A DNA stretch of 64,000 bases from Candidatus Nitrospira nitrosa (GCF_001458735.1 NZ_CZQA01000001.1:1426001-1490000); one strand, 5' to 3'. Positions 54,157 to 63,920 are shown, counted from the first letter of the stretch. Made by a program: numbers and translations. Notes: a model not told the origin generated them from the letters alone.

Positions 54157-55572
54157 ATGAAACAGTGGGTCAGACAATTCATGGCAAGCGGGGAGCTCTT
54201 CATTTGGGGCTGTGGGGCAGGGTTGTCTTTATCGCTTCTGATGATCGGAGGACTCCTTGCTCTTATCCTTATGAACGGATTCGGGTATTTCTGGCCGGCT
54301 GACTTGATCGAATTGACCCTCAAGGACGGCAAACATGTGATCGGTCAATTGGCTGGAGAGGAAATCGGTCCTAAAGGGATTCCCCGTATCAGAGTGAAGA
54401 TCGGGAATCGGGATCTGTATGGATTAGACTATCGATGGATCAATACCGATCAGATCACCGAGCGAGGTCAGCCATCTGATCTCGTCATGGTGGAGCGGTG
54501 TGAATGGGGGAATTTCTATGGACGTCTCCTGACGATTACCAAGGAAGACCAGTCCGTAGCTGAAGGGGCGGAAGCGGTTTGGCAGTCACTTCCGGCTCTG
54601 ATTCGGCAGGCGGAAGGAAGTGAAGTAGAGAGTCTCTACACAGTACTCGTGGCCGATGCCAATGGGAGAGAAAAGTCCATCGGACTGAGCCAAGTTGTGC
54701 GGGTCTTACGCCCCAACAATCTCTCAACGTGGGAAAAGCTGTGGGTCTACGGCGGCAACGTCTGGATGATCTTGACCACGGAACCACGAGAGGCCAACAC
54801 GGAGGGCGGAATCTTCCCGGCCATTTTCGGCACCGTGATGATGGTACTGATCATGAGCCTCATAGTGACCCCATTCGGCGTGATCGGGGCCTTGTATCTC
54901 AGAGAATATGCCCGCCAGGGTGTCATCGTGAGGACCGTCCGCATTGCCGTCAACAATCTCGCCGGAGTTCCTTCCATCGTCTTCGGGGTATTCGGGTTAG
55001 GGTTTTTCGTGTACGGTGTCGGTGGGACGATCGACGCGCTGTGGTTTTCCGACCGGCTGCCGACTCCGACCTTCGGCACTGGAGGTATTCTCTGGGCCTC
55101 TCTCACATTGGCGCTTTTAACCGTTCCCGTCGTGATTGTCGCGACGGAGGAGGGGCTGGCGGCTGTGCCACGGGAGTACCGCGAGGGGTCGATTGGCTTG
55201 GGTGCAACCAAATGGGAAACCATATGGAAAGTCGTGCTTCCCACCGCGCTTCCTGGAATCCTGACCGGGTTGATCCTTGCCATGGCCCGTGCGGCAGGAG
55301 AGGTCGCTCCCTTGATGTTGACCGGTGTGGTGAAACTGGCGCCGGCCCTGCCGATCGACTGGGTATGGCCGTTTTTGCATTTAGACCGGAAGTTCATGCA
55401 CTTGGGGTTTCATATCTATGACGTGGGGTTTCAATCGCCGAACGTCGAAGCGGCCAAGCCCATGGTCTATGTGACGACGTTGGTGTTGATTCTCGTTGTG
55501 GTGGCGCTGAATTTGACCGGAATCGTCTTGCGCAATCGGATGAGGAGGAAATATGCTGGATCAGCAGTATGA
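54157..55572 (+). CDS. pstA: Phosphate ABC transporter permease PstA, enlarged
   Basis: A 471-aa permease, longer than the usual ~290 aa. One membrane segment (~20-42) is followed by a ~170-residue insert of beta-rich sequence ([16 protein letters not shown]) and then the core from ~220 with [22 protein letters not shown] (EAA loop) and [12 protein letters not shown]. It overlaps pstB by 20 bp. Confidence 0.93.
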   Translation: MKQWVRQFMASGELFIWGCGAGLSLSLLMIGGLLALILMNGFGYFWPADLIELTLKDGKHVIGQLAGEEIGPKGIPRIRVKIGNRDLYGLDYRWINTDQITERGQPSDLVMVERCEWGNFYGRLLTITKEDQSVAEGAEAVWQSLPALIRQAEGSEVESLYTVLVADANGREKSIGLSQVVRVLRPNNLSTWEKLWVYGGNVWMILTTEPREANTEGGIFPAIFGTVMMVLIMSLIVTPFGVIGALYLREYARQGVIVRTVRIAVNNLAGVPSIVFGVFGLGFFVYGVGGTIDALWFSDRLPTPTFGTGGILWASLTLALLTVPVVIVATEEGLAAVPREYREGSIGLGATKWETIWKVVLPTALPGILTGLILAMARAAGEVAPLMLTGVVKLAPALPIDWVWPFLHLDRKFMHLGFHIYDVGFQSPNVEAAKPMVYVTTLVLILVVVALNLTGIVLRNRMRRKYAGSAV

Positions 55573-56431
55573 TGTGGAGTCCAGTGTCCGGACTATTCCC
55601 CCGGCTGTTTCCTCATTGGAGATCGAGAGCATGGACTATCCTGATTCTACCCTACAGTCTCAGCCCGGCATTTCGGGCAAACCGAAGCTCCGGGTAGAGG
55701 GCTTTAACTTTTATTATGGCCTCGTCCAAGCCCTGTTTAAAGTCGACATGGAGATTCCTGAACACCAAGTGACGGCGTTTATTGGGCCGTCCGGATGCGG
55801 GAAGTCCACGTTGCTCCGATGCATGAACCGATTGAACGATCTGATCGAAGGGGCGCGGCATGAAGGGAATATCCTTATCGATAACATGGATATTTTTAAC
55901 CCGCTTATCGATATTACCGACCTTCGAAAGCGGGTGGGAATGGTCTTTCAAAAATCCAATCCCTTCCCTAAATCGATCCATGAAAATGTCGCATACGGGC
56001 CACGCTTGCAAGGTTTGAAGAACAGGGCGGTGTTGGACGAGATCGTCGAGCGCAGTCTCCGAGGGGCAGGCCTCTGGGAAGAGGTGAAGGACCGGCTCCA
56101 CAAGAGTGCACTCGGGCTGTCCGGCGGTCAGCAGCAACGACTCTGTATCGCACGGGCGCTCGCCGTCAAACCGGATGTTCTCCTGATGGATGAGCCCTGT
56201 TCGGCGCTCGATCCGATCGCTACAGGGATCATTGAAGAACTACTGTTTTCGCTGAAGAAGGAGTTGACCGTCGTCATCGTGACGCACAATATGCAACAGG
56301 CTGCTCGAGTATCCGATTGTACTGCCTTCATGTATCTTGGCCGACTGATCGAGTTCGGTCGTACCAAGCAGTTATTCACGAATCCGTCGAACAAACAGAC
56401 CGAAGACTATATCACCGGACGATTCGGGTGA
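55553..56431 (+). CDS. pstB: Phosphate ABC transporter ATP-binding protein PstB
   Basis: A 292-aa ATPase. Walker A is GPSGCGKST, the signature is [15 protein letters not shown], Walker B is [12 protein letters not shown], followed by the H-loop THNMQQ. The N-terminal ~40 residues are extra and poorly conserved. It energises phosphate import with PstCA. It starts inside pstA; an internal start nearer the conserved domain is possible. Confidence 0.95.
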   Translation: MLDQQYDVESSVRTIPPAVSSLEIESMDYPDSTLQSQPGISGKPKLRVEGFNFYYGLVQALFKVDMEIPEHQVTAFIGPSGCGKSTLLRCMNRLNDLIEGARHEGNILIDNMDIFNPLIDITDLRKRVGMVFQKSNPFPKSIHENVAYGPRLQGLKNRAVLDEIVERSLRGAGLWEEVKDRLHKSALGLSGGQQQRLCIARALAVKPDVLLMDEPCSALDPIATGIIEELLFSLKKELTVVIVTHNMQQAARVSDCTAFMYLGRLIEFGRTKQLFTNPSNKQTEDYITGRFG

Positions 56432-56435
56432 GGCT

Positions 56436-57113
56436 ATGATGCAACGACATTTCGACGAGGAACTTGCCGAGTTAAAGACGAAACTGGCCCGTATGGCCGG
56501 CTTGGCGGAAGATCAAATCGACAAAGCCTTGACCGCCTTGGTCAACCGAGATTCGGCTTTGGCCTGTCGTGTGATCGAGCGGGACCACAAGGTGAACGCG
56601 TTGGATGTAGAGATCGACGAAGCCTGTATCGAGTTGTTGGCGCTCCATCAGCCAGCGGCGCGTGATCTACGGTTGGTCACGACGGCCATGAAACTATCCA
56701 CCGAGCTCGAACGAATCAGCGACCTGGCGGAGAGCATCTGTGAGCGGGCGATAGAGCTGAATGAAGAGCCGCAACTCAAGCCCTACATTGATATCCCACG
56801 GATGGGGAATCTGGCCCGGGTGATGGTAAAGGACAGTATCGATGCCTTCGTCAAGGAAGACGCCAAGCTGGCCAGGAAAGTGATCATGGATGATGACTTC
56901 GTCGATGATCTCATGGAACAGTTGTTTCGTGAACTGCTCTCTTTCATGATGGAGAATCCGCATACGATTTCTCGTGCCATTCGGTTGAGCTTTATCGCCA
57001 AGTCTCTCGAGCGGGTGGGGGATCATGCGACGAATATAGCTGAGCTCGTCGTGTATCTGGTGGAAGGCAAGATCATTCGGCATACATCAACACCGGCAAT
57101 TTCAGAGCGCTGA
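56436..57113 (+). CDS. phoU: Phosphate signalling complex protein PhoU
   Basis: A 225-aa all-helical protein made of two three-helix PhoU domains. Conserved blocks are HFDEELAELKTKLARMAGLAED, then DLRLVTTAMKLSTELERISD and SLERVGDHATNIAELVVYLVEG, with E/D-x3-D motifs that can bind metal. It dampens Pst activity and Pho signalling when phosphate is plentiful. It begins 4 bp after pstB. Confidence 0.95.
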   Translation: MMQRHFDEELAELKTKLARMAGLAEDQIDKALTALVNRDSALACRVIERDHKVNALDVEIDEACIELLALHQPAARDLRLVTTAMKLSTELERISDLAESICERAIELNEEPQLKPYIDIPRMGNLARVMVKDSIDAFVKEDAKLARKVIMDDDFVDDLMEQLFRELLSFMMENPHTISRAIRLSFIAKSLERVGDHATNIAELVVYLVEGKIIRHTSTPAISER

Positions 57114-57257
57114 TGGTGTCGATGCCGTTGTAGGCGCCGGTACGGAAGTGTCTCGCCCGGCAACTCCTATGGCTTTCCACAGACGAACACAGAATAGGTC
57201 GCAAGGCACGCTGTTGGGTTGACCCTCTCTTCATTCCATTACCCGCAGGTTCGACGA

Positions 57258-57968
57258 ATGGGTAACCTTACGCATAAGAAAATCCTGGTTGTTGAGGACG
57301 AGCCGGAGATTGGGCAGCTTGTCACACATTACTTGGAGAAAGAGGGATTTCGAACGACCACGGCAGGCACCGGGTTCGAGGCAATCAAGAAAGTCAAAGA
57401 GGACAAACCCGATCTGGTCGTCCTCGATCTCATGCTCCCTGAGCTAGATGGTCTTGAGGTATGTAAACGGCTGCGTTCTGTTCCCAATACCGCGATGCTG
57501 CCGATCATCATGCTGACGGCCAAAGCCGAAGAGTCGGACACGATCGTTGGGCTTGAGCTGGGTGCCGATGATTATGTGACGAAGCCGTTCAGCCCGAAGA
57601 CCCTCGTCGCACGGATCAAATCACTCTTTCGCCGATTGGAACGGACTACCGATCAAAAGCCAACCTCCGGAACGTATGGCCCGCTCACGATTGATCTCAC
57701 ACGACACGAAGTGAGGGTAAACGGGACAGAAGTGCTGCTCACGGCGAAAGAGTTCGGGCTGTTGGAATATCTGTTGCGTCATCCTGGGCGCGTACTGACG
57801 CGCGAGATGCTTCTCAATGAAGTGTGGGGATACGATTACTATGGGACGACGCGAACCGTCGACGTCCATATTCGCCGATTGAAAGTGAAGGTCCCGTTGC
57901 TCAATGACGCGATCGTTTCGGTCAAGACACTTGGGTACAAACTGTTGGACCATGTTCCGCCACAGTAG
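57258..57968 (+). CDS. phoB: Response regulator PhoB (OmpR family)
   Basis: A 236-aa regulator. Receiver domain with the phospho-Asp in LVVLDLMLPELDGLEV and Lys in DYVTKPFSPK. C-terminal winged helix with LTAKEFGLLEYLLRHPGRVLTR and the DNA-recognition region TRTVDVHIRRLKVK. It should bind the 11-bp repeats found before pstS and the porin. ATG 57258 chosen; an upstream TTG at 57219 is possible. No phoR follows; the next gene is convergent. Confidence 0.92.
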   Translation: MGNLTHKKILVVEDEPEIGQLVTHYLEKEGFRTTTAGTGFEAIKKVKEDKPDLVVLDLMLPELDGLEVCKRLRSVPNTAMLPIIMLTAKAEESDTIVGLELGADDYVTKPFSPKTLVARIKSLFRRLERTTDQKPTSGTYGPLTIDLTRHEVRVNGTEVLLTAKEFGLLEYLLRHPGRVLTREMLLNEVWGYDYYGTTRTVDVHIRRLKVKVPLLNDAIVSVKTLGYKLLDHVPPQ

Positions 57969-58043
57969 ATGGTTCTGTTGTTTTGGACGACAACCACGGC
58001 ATGCACCGCCCTTCTTCGATGAACCTGGCTTCTATTCCTGTGT

Positions 58044-58502
58044 TCAGGTCACATATGGCGTAGATACTGAGCTGGGCTCCGACAATTGATCAGCCTTTTG
58101 CAACCACCCATGGATTTGCTTGCCGATCTCATCCCGTACTCGCCGGAAGACTTGCACGCGTTCAAGAACGGAACCTTGTGCATGGGCAGGATCATCAAAA
58201 CTCCAATGTAGTCTGACGTCTCCTCGTGGCTCGGTTGGGCAGGATGCCTGGGCATGATCACACACCGTAATGACGTAGTGAAGTCGTCGTCTCTGAAATT
58301 CCGCGATGTGCTTCGACTGCTGGTTGGAAATATCGATTCCCACCTCCTGCATCACCTCGACGGCCAGCGGGTTCACCCCGACCGGATTGGTCCCAGCACT
58401 TAGAGCCACAAAGCGATCGCCCGCGAAGTGGCGCAGCCAGCCCTCTGCCATTTGGCTGCGACAGGAATTACCCGTGCAGAGAAAGAGCACGTTCGGTTTC
58501 AT
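58044..58502 (-). CDS. arsC: Arsenate reductase (low-molecular-weight phosphatase type)
   Basis: A ~152-aa enzyme reducing arsenate to arsenite. The P-loop FLCTGNSCRSQMAEG carries the first catalytic Cys (C-x5-R) near the N-terminus, and a further Cys pair region (VCDHAQASCP) is present as in the thioredoxin-linked class. ATG 58502 chosen because it overlaps the upstream acr3 stop (ATGA). Last gene of the arsenic operon. Confidence 0.93.
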   Translation of the reverse strand: MKPNVLFLCTGNSCRSQMAEGWLRHFAGDRFVALSAGTNPVGVNPLAVEVMQEVGIDISNQQSKHIAEFQRRRLHYVITVCDHAQASCPTEPRGDVRLHWSFDDPAHAQGSVLERVQVFRRVRDEIGKQIHGWLQKADQLSEPSSVSTPYVT

Positions 58503-59596
58503 CGTGCGGCATCCGGCGGGAACCAGTCTCTTGTTCTGTTGCAAGCCGCGCACACCGACAGCATAACGGGCACTTCGACCAAGACTCCGACCACGGTGAC
58601 CAGCGCGGCTCCGGATTCAGCACCAAAGAGCGCGATCGCGGTTGCAACCGCAAGTTCAAAGAAGTTGCTGGCACCAATGAGAGCGCCGGGTGCGGCCACC
58701 GCATAGGGTACCTTCAGCCATTTCATCAATCCGTAGGTCAGGGAGGCATTGAAATACACCTGTAAGAGAAGCGGGACGGCAATCAACGCCACATGCCACC
58801 CTTTGCCGCTGATATTGTCGGCCTGAAACGAAAAGATAAGCACCAGTGTCGCGAGCAGGGCGATAGTAGTGACAGGGGAAAAACGCGGAAGGAAGGTCAG
58901 TTCAAACCAATCTTTTCCGTGGTTGCGGATCAACCATTGCCGGAGCAACAGGCCGATAGTCAACGGAATCACGATGAAGGCCAGCACCGAATAGAGCAGC
59001 ACTTCATAGGGCACGTGCAGCGATGATGCGCCATTCACGAGAAACGCCACCAGCGGTGCAAACAGCACCAGCATGATGAGGTCGTTGACGGACACTTGTA
59101 CCAGCGTGTATGCCGGGTCGCCGTCGGTGAGGTAACTCCACACAAATACCATCGCCGTGCAGGGAGCCGCTGCGAGAATAATCGCCCCTGCAATATATTG
59201 GTCGGCATCTGCGGCCGCTATCCATGTGGAAAACACAAAGCGGAAGAATAACCACGCCAAGAAGGCCATCGAAAGCGGTTTGACTATCCAGTTGACAACC
59301 AGCGTCACTAGCAACCCGCGTGGCCGCTTGCCGACATTGCGCACGGCGGCAAAATCCACCTTCATCATCATCGGGATGATCATCAGCCAGATCAGGACGG
59401 CGATAGGGAAATTGACGTGGCTGCCCTCACCAAACTCCATGCTGCGCAGGAGCTGCACAGCAGCCGGAGCGGACTGGCCGAGGATCATTCCGGCTACCAT
59501 GCACAGCCCTACCCAGACCGTCAGATAGCGTTCAAACAGGTTCAGCCGCTTCGTATTGGCTTGAGTGGGAAGAATTGTCGCAAGAGCGGTGTCCAT
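58499..59596 (-). CDS. acr3: Arsenite efflux permease Acr3
   Basis: A 365-aa inner-membrane transporter with ten predicted membrane segments that exports arsenite by proton exchange. The hallmark Cys of transmembrane segment 4 is in APCTAMVFVWSYL, and the N-terminal LFERYLTVWVGLCMVAGM is typical. It overlaps arsC by 4 bp and lies 17 bp after the arsI-like gene. Confidence 0.95.
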   Translation of the reverse strand: MDTALATILPTQANTKRLNLFERYLTVWVGLCMVAGMILGQSAPAAVQLLRSMEFGEGSHVNFPIAVLIWLMIIPMMMKVDFAAVRNVGKRPRGLLVTLVVNWIVKPLSMAFLAWLFFRFVFSTWIAAADADQYIAGAIILAAAPCTAMVFVWSYLTDGDPAYTLVQVSVNDLIMLVLFAPLVAFLVNGASSLHVPYEVLLYSVLAFIVIPLTIGLLLRQWLIRNHGKDWFELTFLPRFSPVTTIALLATLVLIFSFQADNISGKGWHVALIAVPLLLQVYFNASLTYGLMKWLKVPYAVAAPGALIGASNFFELAVATAIALFGAESGAALVTVVGVLVEVPVMLSVCAACNRTRDWFPPDAAR

Positions 59597-59613
59597 AAGC
59601 TATATCGCTTTCA

Positions 59614-60087
59614 TCAACCACAGCACCCGGCGGACTTTTCAGAAGGCTCGCAGCAGTTGGGTGTCCCCATCGTTTCCGGTGTACAGCAGGCACTTTCGGT
59701 CATGACCGGATTTGTTCCATAAATTTGCACATCTTCCATTGTCCGGTAGGTTTCCCATGCCAGTCCCGCTGGGTCTCGCACCCATGTTTTGTCGGACTTG
59801 GCATAACAGCAGACGGTTTCTCCTTCATCAAACGCGGGTAAGGCTGCGCTTTTTATCCGTCCGCGCACTTCATCTAGCTCGCTCGTGTCATCAACTTGAA
59901 TCCCAAGATGGTCCACGCCCTTCTTGCCGGACCGGGTCGAAATCGCAAAATTGACGCGCGGGTCATCGATCAGCCACTTTGCATAGTCAGCTTTCGTCTT
60001 TACCGGAGCACTGCCAAAGAGGGCACTGTAGAAGGAGATGGCTTGCTCAATATTGTCCACACCGATATGGATATGTAGGCGTTTCAT
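59614..60087 (-). CDS. arsI: ArsI/CadI-family dioxygenase-fold protein, Cys-rich tail
   Basis: A 157-aa vicinal-oxygen-chelate protein. Expected metal ligands are His5 (or His7), His60 and Glu112. The vicinal pair Cys93-Cys94 (TVCCYAKSDK) is the As-binding signature of ArsI C-As lyase, which cuts organoarsenicals such as methylarsenite. CadI in mycobacteria has the same fold. The C-terminal 25 residues add three more Cys-Cys pairs (ESACC, NCC, GCC) that could bind arsenite. It overlaps arsR by 4 bp. Confidence 0.85.
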   Translation of the reverse strand: MKRLHIHIGVDNIEQAISFYSALFGSAPVKTKADYAKWLIDDPRVNFAISTRSGKKGVDHLGIQVDDTSELDEVRGRIKSAALPAFDEGETVCCYAKSDKTWVRDPAGLAWETYRTMEDVQIYGTNPVMTESACCTPETMGTPNCCEPSEKSAGCCG

Positions 60088-60461
60088 GAGGTCTTCTCCT
60101 TTCTGCTAGGTGTGCAACAGGTTGGCATTTCAATCACGGAACAGCCCCGCTTTTTATCTTCGCGGATACTGGCGAACTCCATGCGGCAACAATCCTTCAC
60201 CATGTAGCGAATGAGGTCGGTGAAAAACTCAAAATTCGCCCGGTAAATAATAGAGCGTCCTTCCCGCCGTGAGAGGACCAAACCGGCGTGGCTCATCTGC
60301 GCTAGATGAAAGGACAGCGTGTTATGTGGAATGCCGAGAGTCTCACTGAGAACTCCGGCGGCTGCACCATCCCTCCCATGCTCCACGAGCAAGCGGAACA
60401 CCCGTAACCTGGTTTCCTGTGACAGTGCGCCAAAAGCGACCACCGCATCATTAGTATCCAT
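60084..60461 (-). CDS. arsR: ArsR-family arsenic-responsive repressor
   Basis: A 125-aa winged-helix repressor: GALSQETRLRVFRLL, then LGIPHNTLSFHLAQMSHAGLV (recognition helix). Arsenite-sensing cysteines are probably the pair C91-C92 (DCCRMEF) with C107 or C115-C116 near the C-terminus. That layout resembles Acidithiobacillus-type ArsR more than the E. coli type, where cysteines lie in the DNA-binding helix. It is the first gene of the operon. Confidence 0.9.
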   Translation of the reverse strand: MDTNDAVVAFGALSQETRLRVFRLLVEHGRDGAAAGVLSETLGIPHNTLSFHLAQMSHAGLVLSRREGRSIIYRANFEFFTDLIRYMVKDCCRMEFASIREDKKRGCSVIEMPTCCTPSRKEKTS

Positions 60462-60467
60462 ATGTCC

Positions 60468-60496
60468 AGACTAATAGACTAATTAAATATTGTCAA
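60468..60496 (-). promoter_or_regulatory. Candidate arsR promoter/operator
   Basis: On the minus strand TTGACA (60491-60496) is followed after 17 bp by TAGTCT (60468-60473), only 6 bp before the arsR ATG. A direct repeat TTAGTCTATTAGTCT overlaps the -10 and could be the repressor site. If right, the transcript would be nearly leaderless. Confidence 0.5.
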
Positions 60497-60595
60497 GTCC
60501 AAGGCCTATGCCTGTTCGCTCAATTATGATGAGCCGAGAACGTCGCCGGCACAAGCGGCGAAGCTGCCGCAAACACCGCTGCGGAATGTGAACAC

Positions 60596-60982
60596 TCACA
60601 TGCCATTTGCATCGGGCTGATCCAGAGGGTTCGACTCAGGATCAAACCGGTCGTTGTCACGTGAGCCTAGCGAAGACTCGGAACAATCGAGTGCCGTACA
60701 GGCGTTCCTCTTACAACTGGTGCGGACAATAATTCTTATCTGAAGCCAAACCATCTGGTCGTGCGGTTCTTCACCAATGGGGCAGGTGAGCTGCGGAGAA
60801 TTCCGGTATTCCAGCATAATATAATTCGTCATGAAGCCAATCAGTTCCTCCGGATCATGTGATCGGTCGAATCGGATGGAACAACCGACATCCAGATTTG
60901 CAATCTTCCCCACATACTTGAATAGATCGTTGACCAACAACATTCGGTGAAACGCCACCGGTGGATCAGAAAGAGGTGACAC
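60596..60982 (-). CDS. Hypothetical protein, 128 aa
   Basis: A soluble protein with a protein-like first two thirds (MLLVNDLFKYVGKIANLDVG, DPEELIGFMTNYIMLEY) and a low-complexity acidic end. Four to five cysteines are spread through it. No family is recognised and the start has no clear ribosome-binding site. It may be spurious. Confidence 0.35.
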   Translation of the reverse strand: MSPLSDPPVAFHRMLLVNDLFKYVGKIANLDVGCSIRFDRSHDPEELIGFMTNYIMLEYRNSPQLTCPIGEEPHDQMVWLQIRIIVRTSCKRNACTALDCSESSLGSRDNDRFDPESNPLDQPDANGM

Positions 60983-61084
60983 TCGCGGTTGATTGCCGAC
61001 TGCGTGTAGCCGATGCTGTGCGGGGCCGTCTCATATTCAGTCGACCCCGCACGAGCGGTTGAACTGGGGAAGAAGGCTCATCCC

Positions 61085-63100
61085 TTAACTCCCGATTGGT
61101 CCACCATCATCCTTCGTCACGACAATCAAAGCCGAGCGAGGCCGACCGCCGTCTGGACCGTCAGGCCAGGAGCTGAACTGCTTAGGATTAAGCGGGTCCC
61201 CCGGTTGATCATCGGGTCGTTCGCCCGGATGCTGAATGCCGACGAACATGGTCCGACAATCCGGCGTCATCATGACACCGGTGATTTCGCACTGATTGGG
61301 TCCCACCAGAAAACGACGAGTCTCTCTCGTTTCCGGATCAGCCGCCAGCATCTGATTATTGCCGAATCCCGCGTAGGCACCAGCATTAATCGTTGAGGTC
61401 GAGACATCGGTCTGAATCCAGATCAGACCGCTTCGATCCACGTAAATACCGTCAGGCGAACCGTATTTGTCACCGAAGACCGTTGAACCGTGCGCTGGGT
61501 TTGCTGGATCACCGCCGAGGGCAAAGATATCCCAGCCGAACGTTGGTTCCGTCCAGTCCTGGCGGTAATACCAACGGATGATGTGTCCGTAATTGTTTGC
61601 GGTGCGAGGATTCGTTGCATCCACCGGAGGTCGCGCTGAGCCGGCGCTGGTGCTCCCGTCAGGACTATTAACGGATGGTGGAGTTGTTCCGCGCCGGCTG
61701 TTGTTGGTCAAGGTGGCAATGGCGGTGAGGTCTTTAGGGAACGTATCGATCCATTCCGGCCGATCCATCATGGTCGCACCGGCCGCATCCGCCGCGCCGC
61801 GTGTATTGATGAGAATGTCATTGAGCGACCAACCTGCCAATCGGGGATTATCCGTCGTCAGGGGCAACCATTCGCCCGCGCCTTCCGCATGGAACTTCGC
61901 GACGTAAAGAGTCCCATCGTCGAGCGGATTGATCCCCTGGGCCCGAGCCTGTTTCCAAGGTAGGTTTGACACATAGCGGTAGATATATTCATTTCGTTCG
62001 TCGTCTCCCATATATACGACGATCTTACCGTTCCGTGCTTCCTGGACCCACGCTCCCTCATGCTTTAAGCGGCCGAGCGCCGTGCGTTTCACAGGAGTGG
62101 AGTGCGGGCGGAACGGGTCGATTTCCACCACCCAGCCGAATCGGTTCGGCTCATTGGGTTCCTCGTCAACACGGAACCGCTTATCGGTCGTGTGCCAGAG
62201 GTAGCCGAAGCCCGCCGCTGTAATGCCGTAGCGCTTCTCAAGATTGGTCTGGGCTCCGTTCTTCCTGAAGTATCCGTTGAAATTTTCCTCGCAGGCTAGA
62301 TAGGTGCCCCAGGGCGTGAAGCCCATCGCACAGTTATTGAGCGTGCCAAGCACCCGACGTCCAGTCGGATCTTCGCTCGTGATCAACCGAACATCGCCGG
62401 CAGCCGGTCCGCCGATCTCGATCGGTGTCATGCCGGTGATGCGACGGGCAAAAGGAGAGGGGCGAACGACATCCCATTTACCGCGCCGACGTTTCCAGTC
62501 CCACGGGAACCCCGTCCGCTTCGTGACTTCAATGACGGAGACACCGTGGGCATTGAGCGACTTGTTGGTTTTCTCTTGAGTCCAGTTATTCACGCCGTCT
62601 GGGAACAGGAGACCATCATCGGTGTATTCATTGTTTTGCACGATGAGACCACGTTGAGACCCCACAATGGGAAAATACACCAACCCATCATTGTGCATGC
62701 CCCACTGCCGTGCTTGGTCGGCTGCGGTATTGCTCGCATCCTGTTTGAATGCCGGGCCGTTGGAGATCGGATCGCCCCAAGCGATCAACACTTCGGCAGT
62801 GTAGCCTTTCGGCACGACCACGTCGTCGGCTGTTGAAACCGAGACGCTGTCGAATCCCAATACAGGCCGGCGCCCGTTGCGTCCGCCCCTCTTGGTCTCT
62901 GTATCCTCAGCTTCTTCCGTCTCCTGTGCCGCCGCCGGCACTACCCGTAAGAGCGTTTCTACTCCACCAAGCGATGCAGCGGCTGCTGCCGCAAATCCAC
63001 CTGTCAAAAAACTGCGGCGAGACAAACGCGCATTCACAATGTTTTGGAAGTGTTCATTGCCCGAGGTATTACTCACGTTGTCATCATCGATCATCGACAT
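61085..63100 (-). CDS. PhoX-family alkaline phosphatase (DUF839)
   Basis: A 671-aa secreted enzyme. The twin-arginine signal (LSRRSFLTGG, then an Ala-rich stretch) exports it folded. The mature protein is of the PhoX type, a calcium- and iron-dependent phosphatase with a beta-propeller. Family blocks visible are MGFTPWGTYLACEENFNGYF, DGVNNWTQ and PDCRTMFVGIQHPGE. It would release phosphate from organic esters for the Pst system. ATG 63100 has AGGAGGA 7 bp upstream; a longer frame up to 63172 is not needed. Two GTAA units 11 bp apart (63214, 63225) lie upstream. Confidence 0.9.
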   Translation of the reverse strand: MSMIDDDNVSNTSGNEHFQNIVNARLSRRSFLTGGFAAAAAASLGGVETLLRVVPAAAQETEEAEDTETKRGGRNGRRPVLGFDSVSVSTADDVVVPKGYTAEVLIAWGDPISNGPAFKQDASNTAADQARQWGMHNDGLVYFPIVGSQRGLIVQNNEYTDDGLLFPDGVNNWTQEKTNKSLNAHGVSVIEVTKRTGFPWDWKRRRGKWDVVRPSPFARRITGMTPIEIGGPAAGDVRLITSEDPTGRRVLGTLNNCAMGFTPWGTYLACEENFNGYFRKNGAQTNLEKRYGITAAGFGYLWHTTDKRFRVDEEPNEPNRFGWVVEIDPFRPHSTPVKRTALGRLKHEGAWVQEARNGKIVVYMGDDERNEYIYRYVSNLPWKQARAQGINPLDDGTLYVAKFHAEGAGEWLPLTTDNPRLAGWSLNDILINTRGAADAAGATMMDRPEWIDTFPKDLTAIATLTNNSRRGTTPPSVNSPDGSTSAGSARPPVDATNPRTANNYGHIIRWYYRQDWTEPTFGWDIFALGGDPANPAHGSTVFGDKYGSPDGIYVDRSGLIWIQTDVSTSTINAGAYAGFGNNQMLAADPETRETRRFLVGPNQCEITGVMMTPDCRTMFVGIQHPGERPDDQPGDPLNPKQFSSWPDGPDGGRPRSALIVVTKDDGGPIGS

Positions 63101-63847
63101 GGATCTTCCTCCTATAGCAAGTTCGGATGAGCGTCTCATTGACACACAAGGGTGTTGGTTCTGCATTCGCATGGGACTCTCGCATCGACCCGTTACAAGG
63201 CGGTCAATGGCGAGTAACGATCATGTAAAAACTCATCGTCGGGCTGAAGGGAATGCCGTAATCGTGAGTGGGGCTGCCAGACTGGCAGGTAGGCGGTCGG
63301 GGATTCTGTTAGGCCACGAGAAAGAAATTCTTTAGTTGGGATAGCTCACCCGTACACAGGATTTTGTACAACTACTCATCCTGAAACGGAATCAGCGCAC
63401 TTCTAAGATTGATCCTTGTTTGGATCGTTCCACGATCTTGTGTGAGTCCCAGCAGGAAAATGACCCGGGAAGGGGGAGCGCCGGTCAAGAGCCGGGACAT
63501 TGCTTGAAAAATGAGCAGGGATTTATCTCTGCAGGCAGCGTACTTCCTCTTGGCCTTCCGCATTCCGAAACTCATGGGTTATGTAGCCTACGTCTGCATG
63601 GATGGCCAATTAGCATGGCGCTGGTTCACTGAGAGGGACATGACGTGGTTAGTTATTCGCACCGGTCTTACTGGTTGCTGAAAACCAGGGAATTCGACTG
63701 GTATCAGGAAGTTGCTTGATAGTCTTTGCCGCAACCCGCCTGAAGTCCCCTACTCTCGTGAGGCTCCTCCAGAATTGGCCGATGGATAGCCGATGCTTTG
63801 AGCGTTTTCTTGAAGGCATGAGCAACAGGCTATCATCGGTTCATTCC
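63101..63847. other. Region upstream of the PhoX gene, no supported gene
   Basis: About 750 bp with short frames only, none with a good start. It includes the PhoX promoter area with two GTAA units at 63214 and 63225, weakly like the repeats before pstS but in opposite orientation relative to the gene. Confidence 0.35.
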
Positions 63848-63898
63848 GGGGACGTTGCACCTGTGTTAATTGTGGATTAACTCACAAGAGGTGTCCCC
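63848..63898. repeat. Long imperfect hairpin (REP-like)
   Basis: GGGGAC pairs with GTCCCC at the ends, ACCT with AGGT inside, and GTTAAT with ATTAAC around the loop. The form GGGGACGTTGC is reminiscent of palindromes linked to REP-associated transposases. It could alternatively be the terminator of the partial gene at the right edge, 22 bp away. Confidence 0.5.
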
Positions 63899-63920
63899 GT
63901 CTAGGCGAGAAGCATGATAT

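Noticed and set aside
62877-63335. 152-codon plus-strand frame opposite the PhoX gene
   Set aside because: It is antisense to the Tat signal and N-terminus of a well-supported gene and its sequence is low-complexity.
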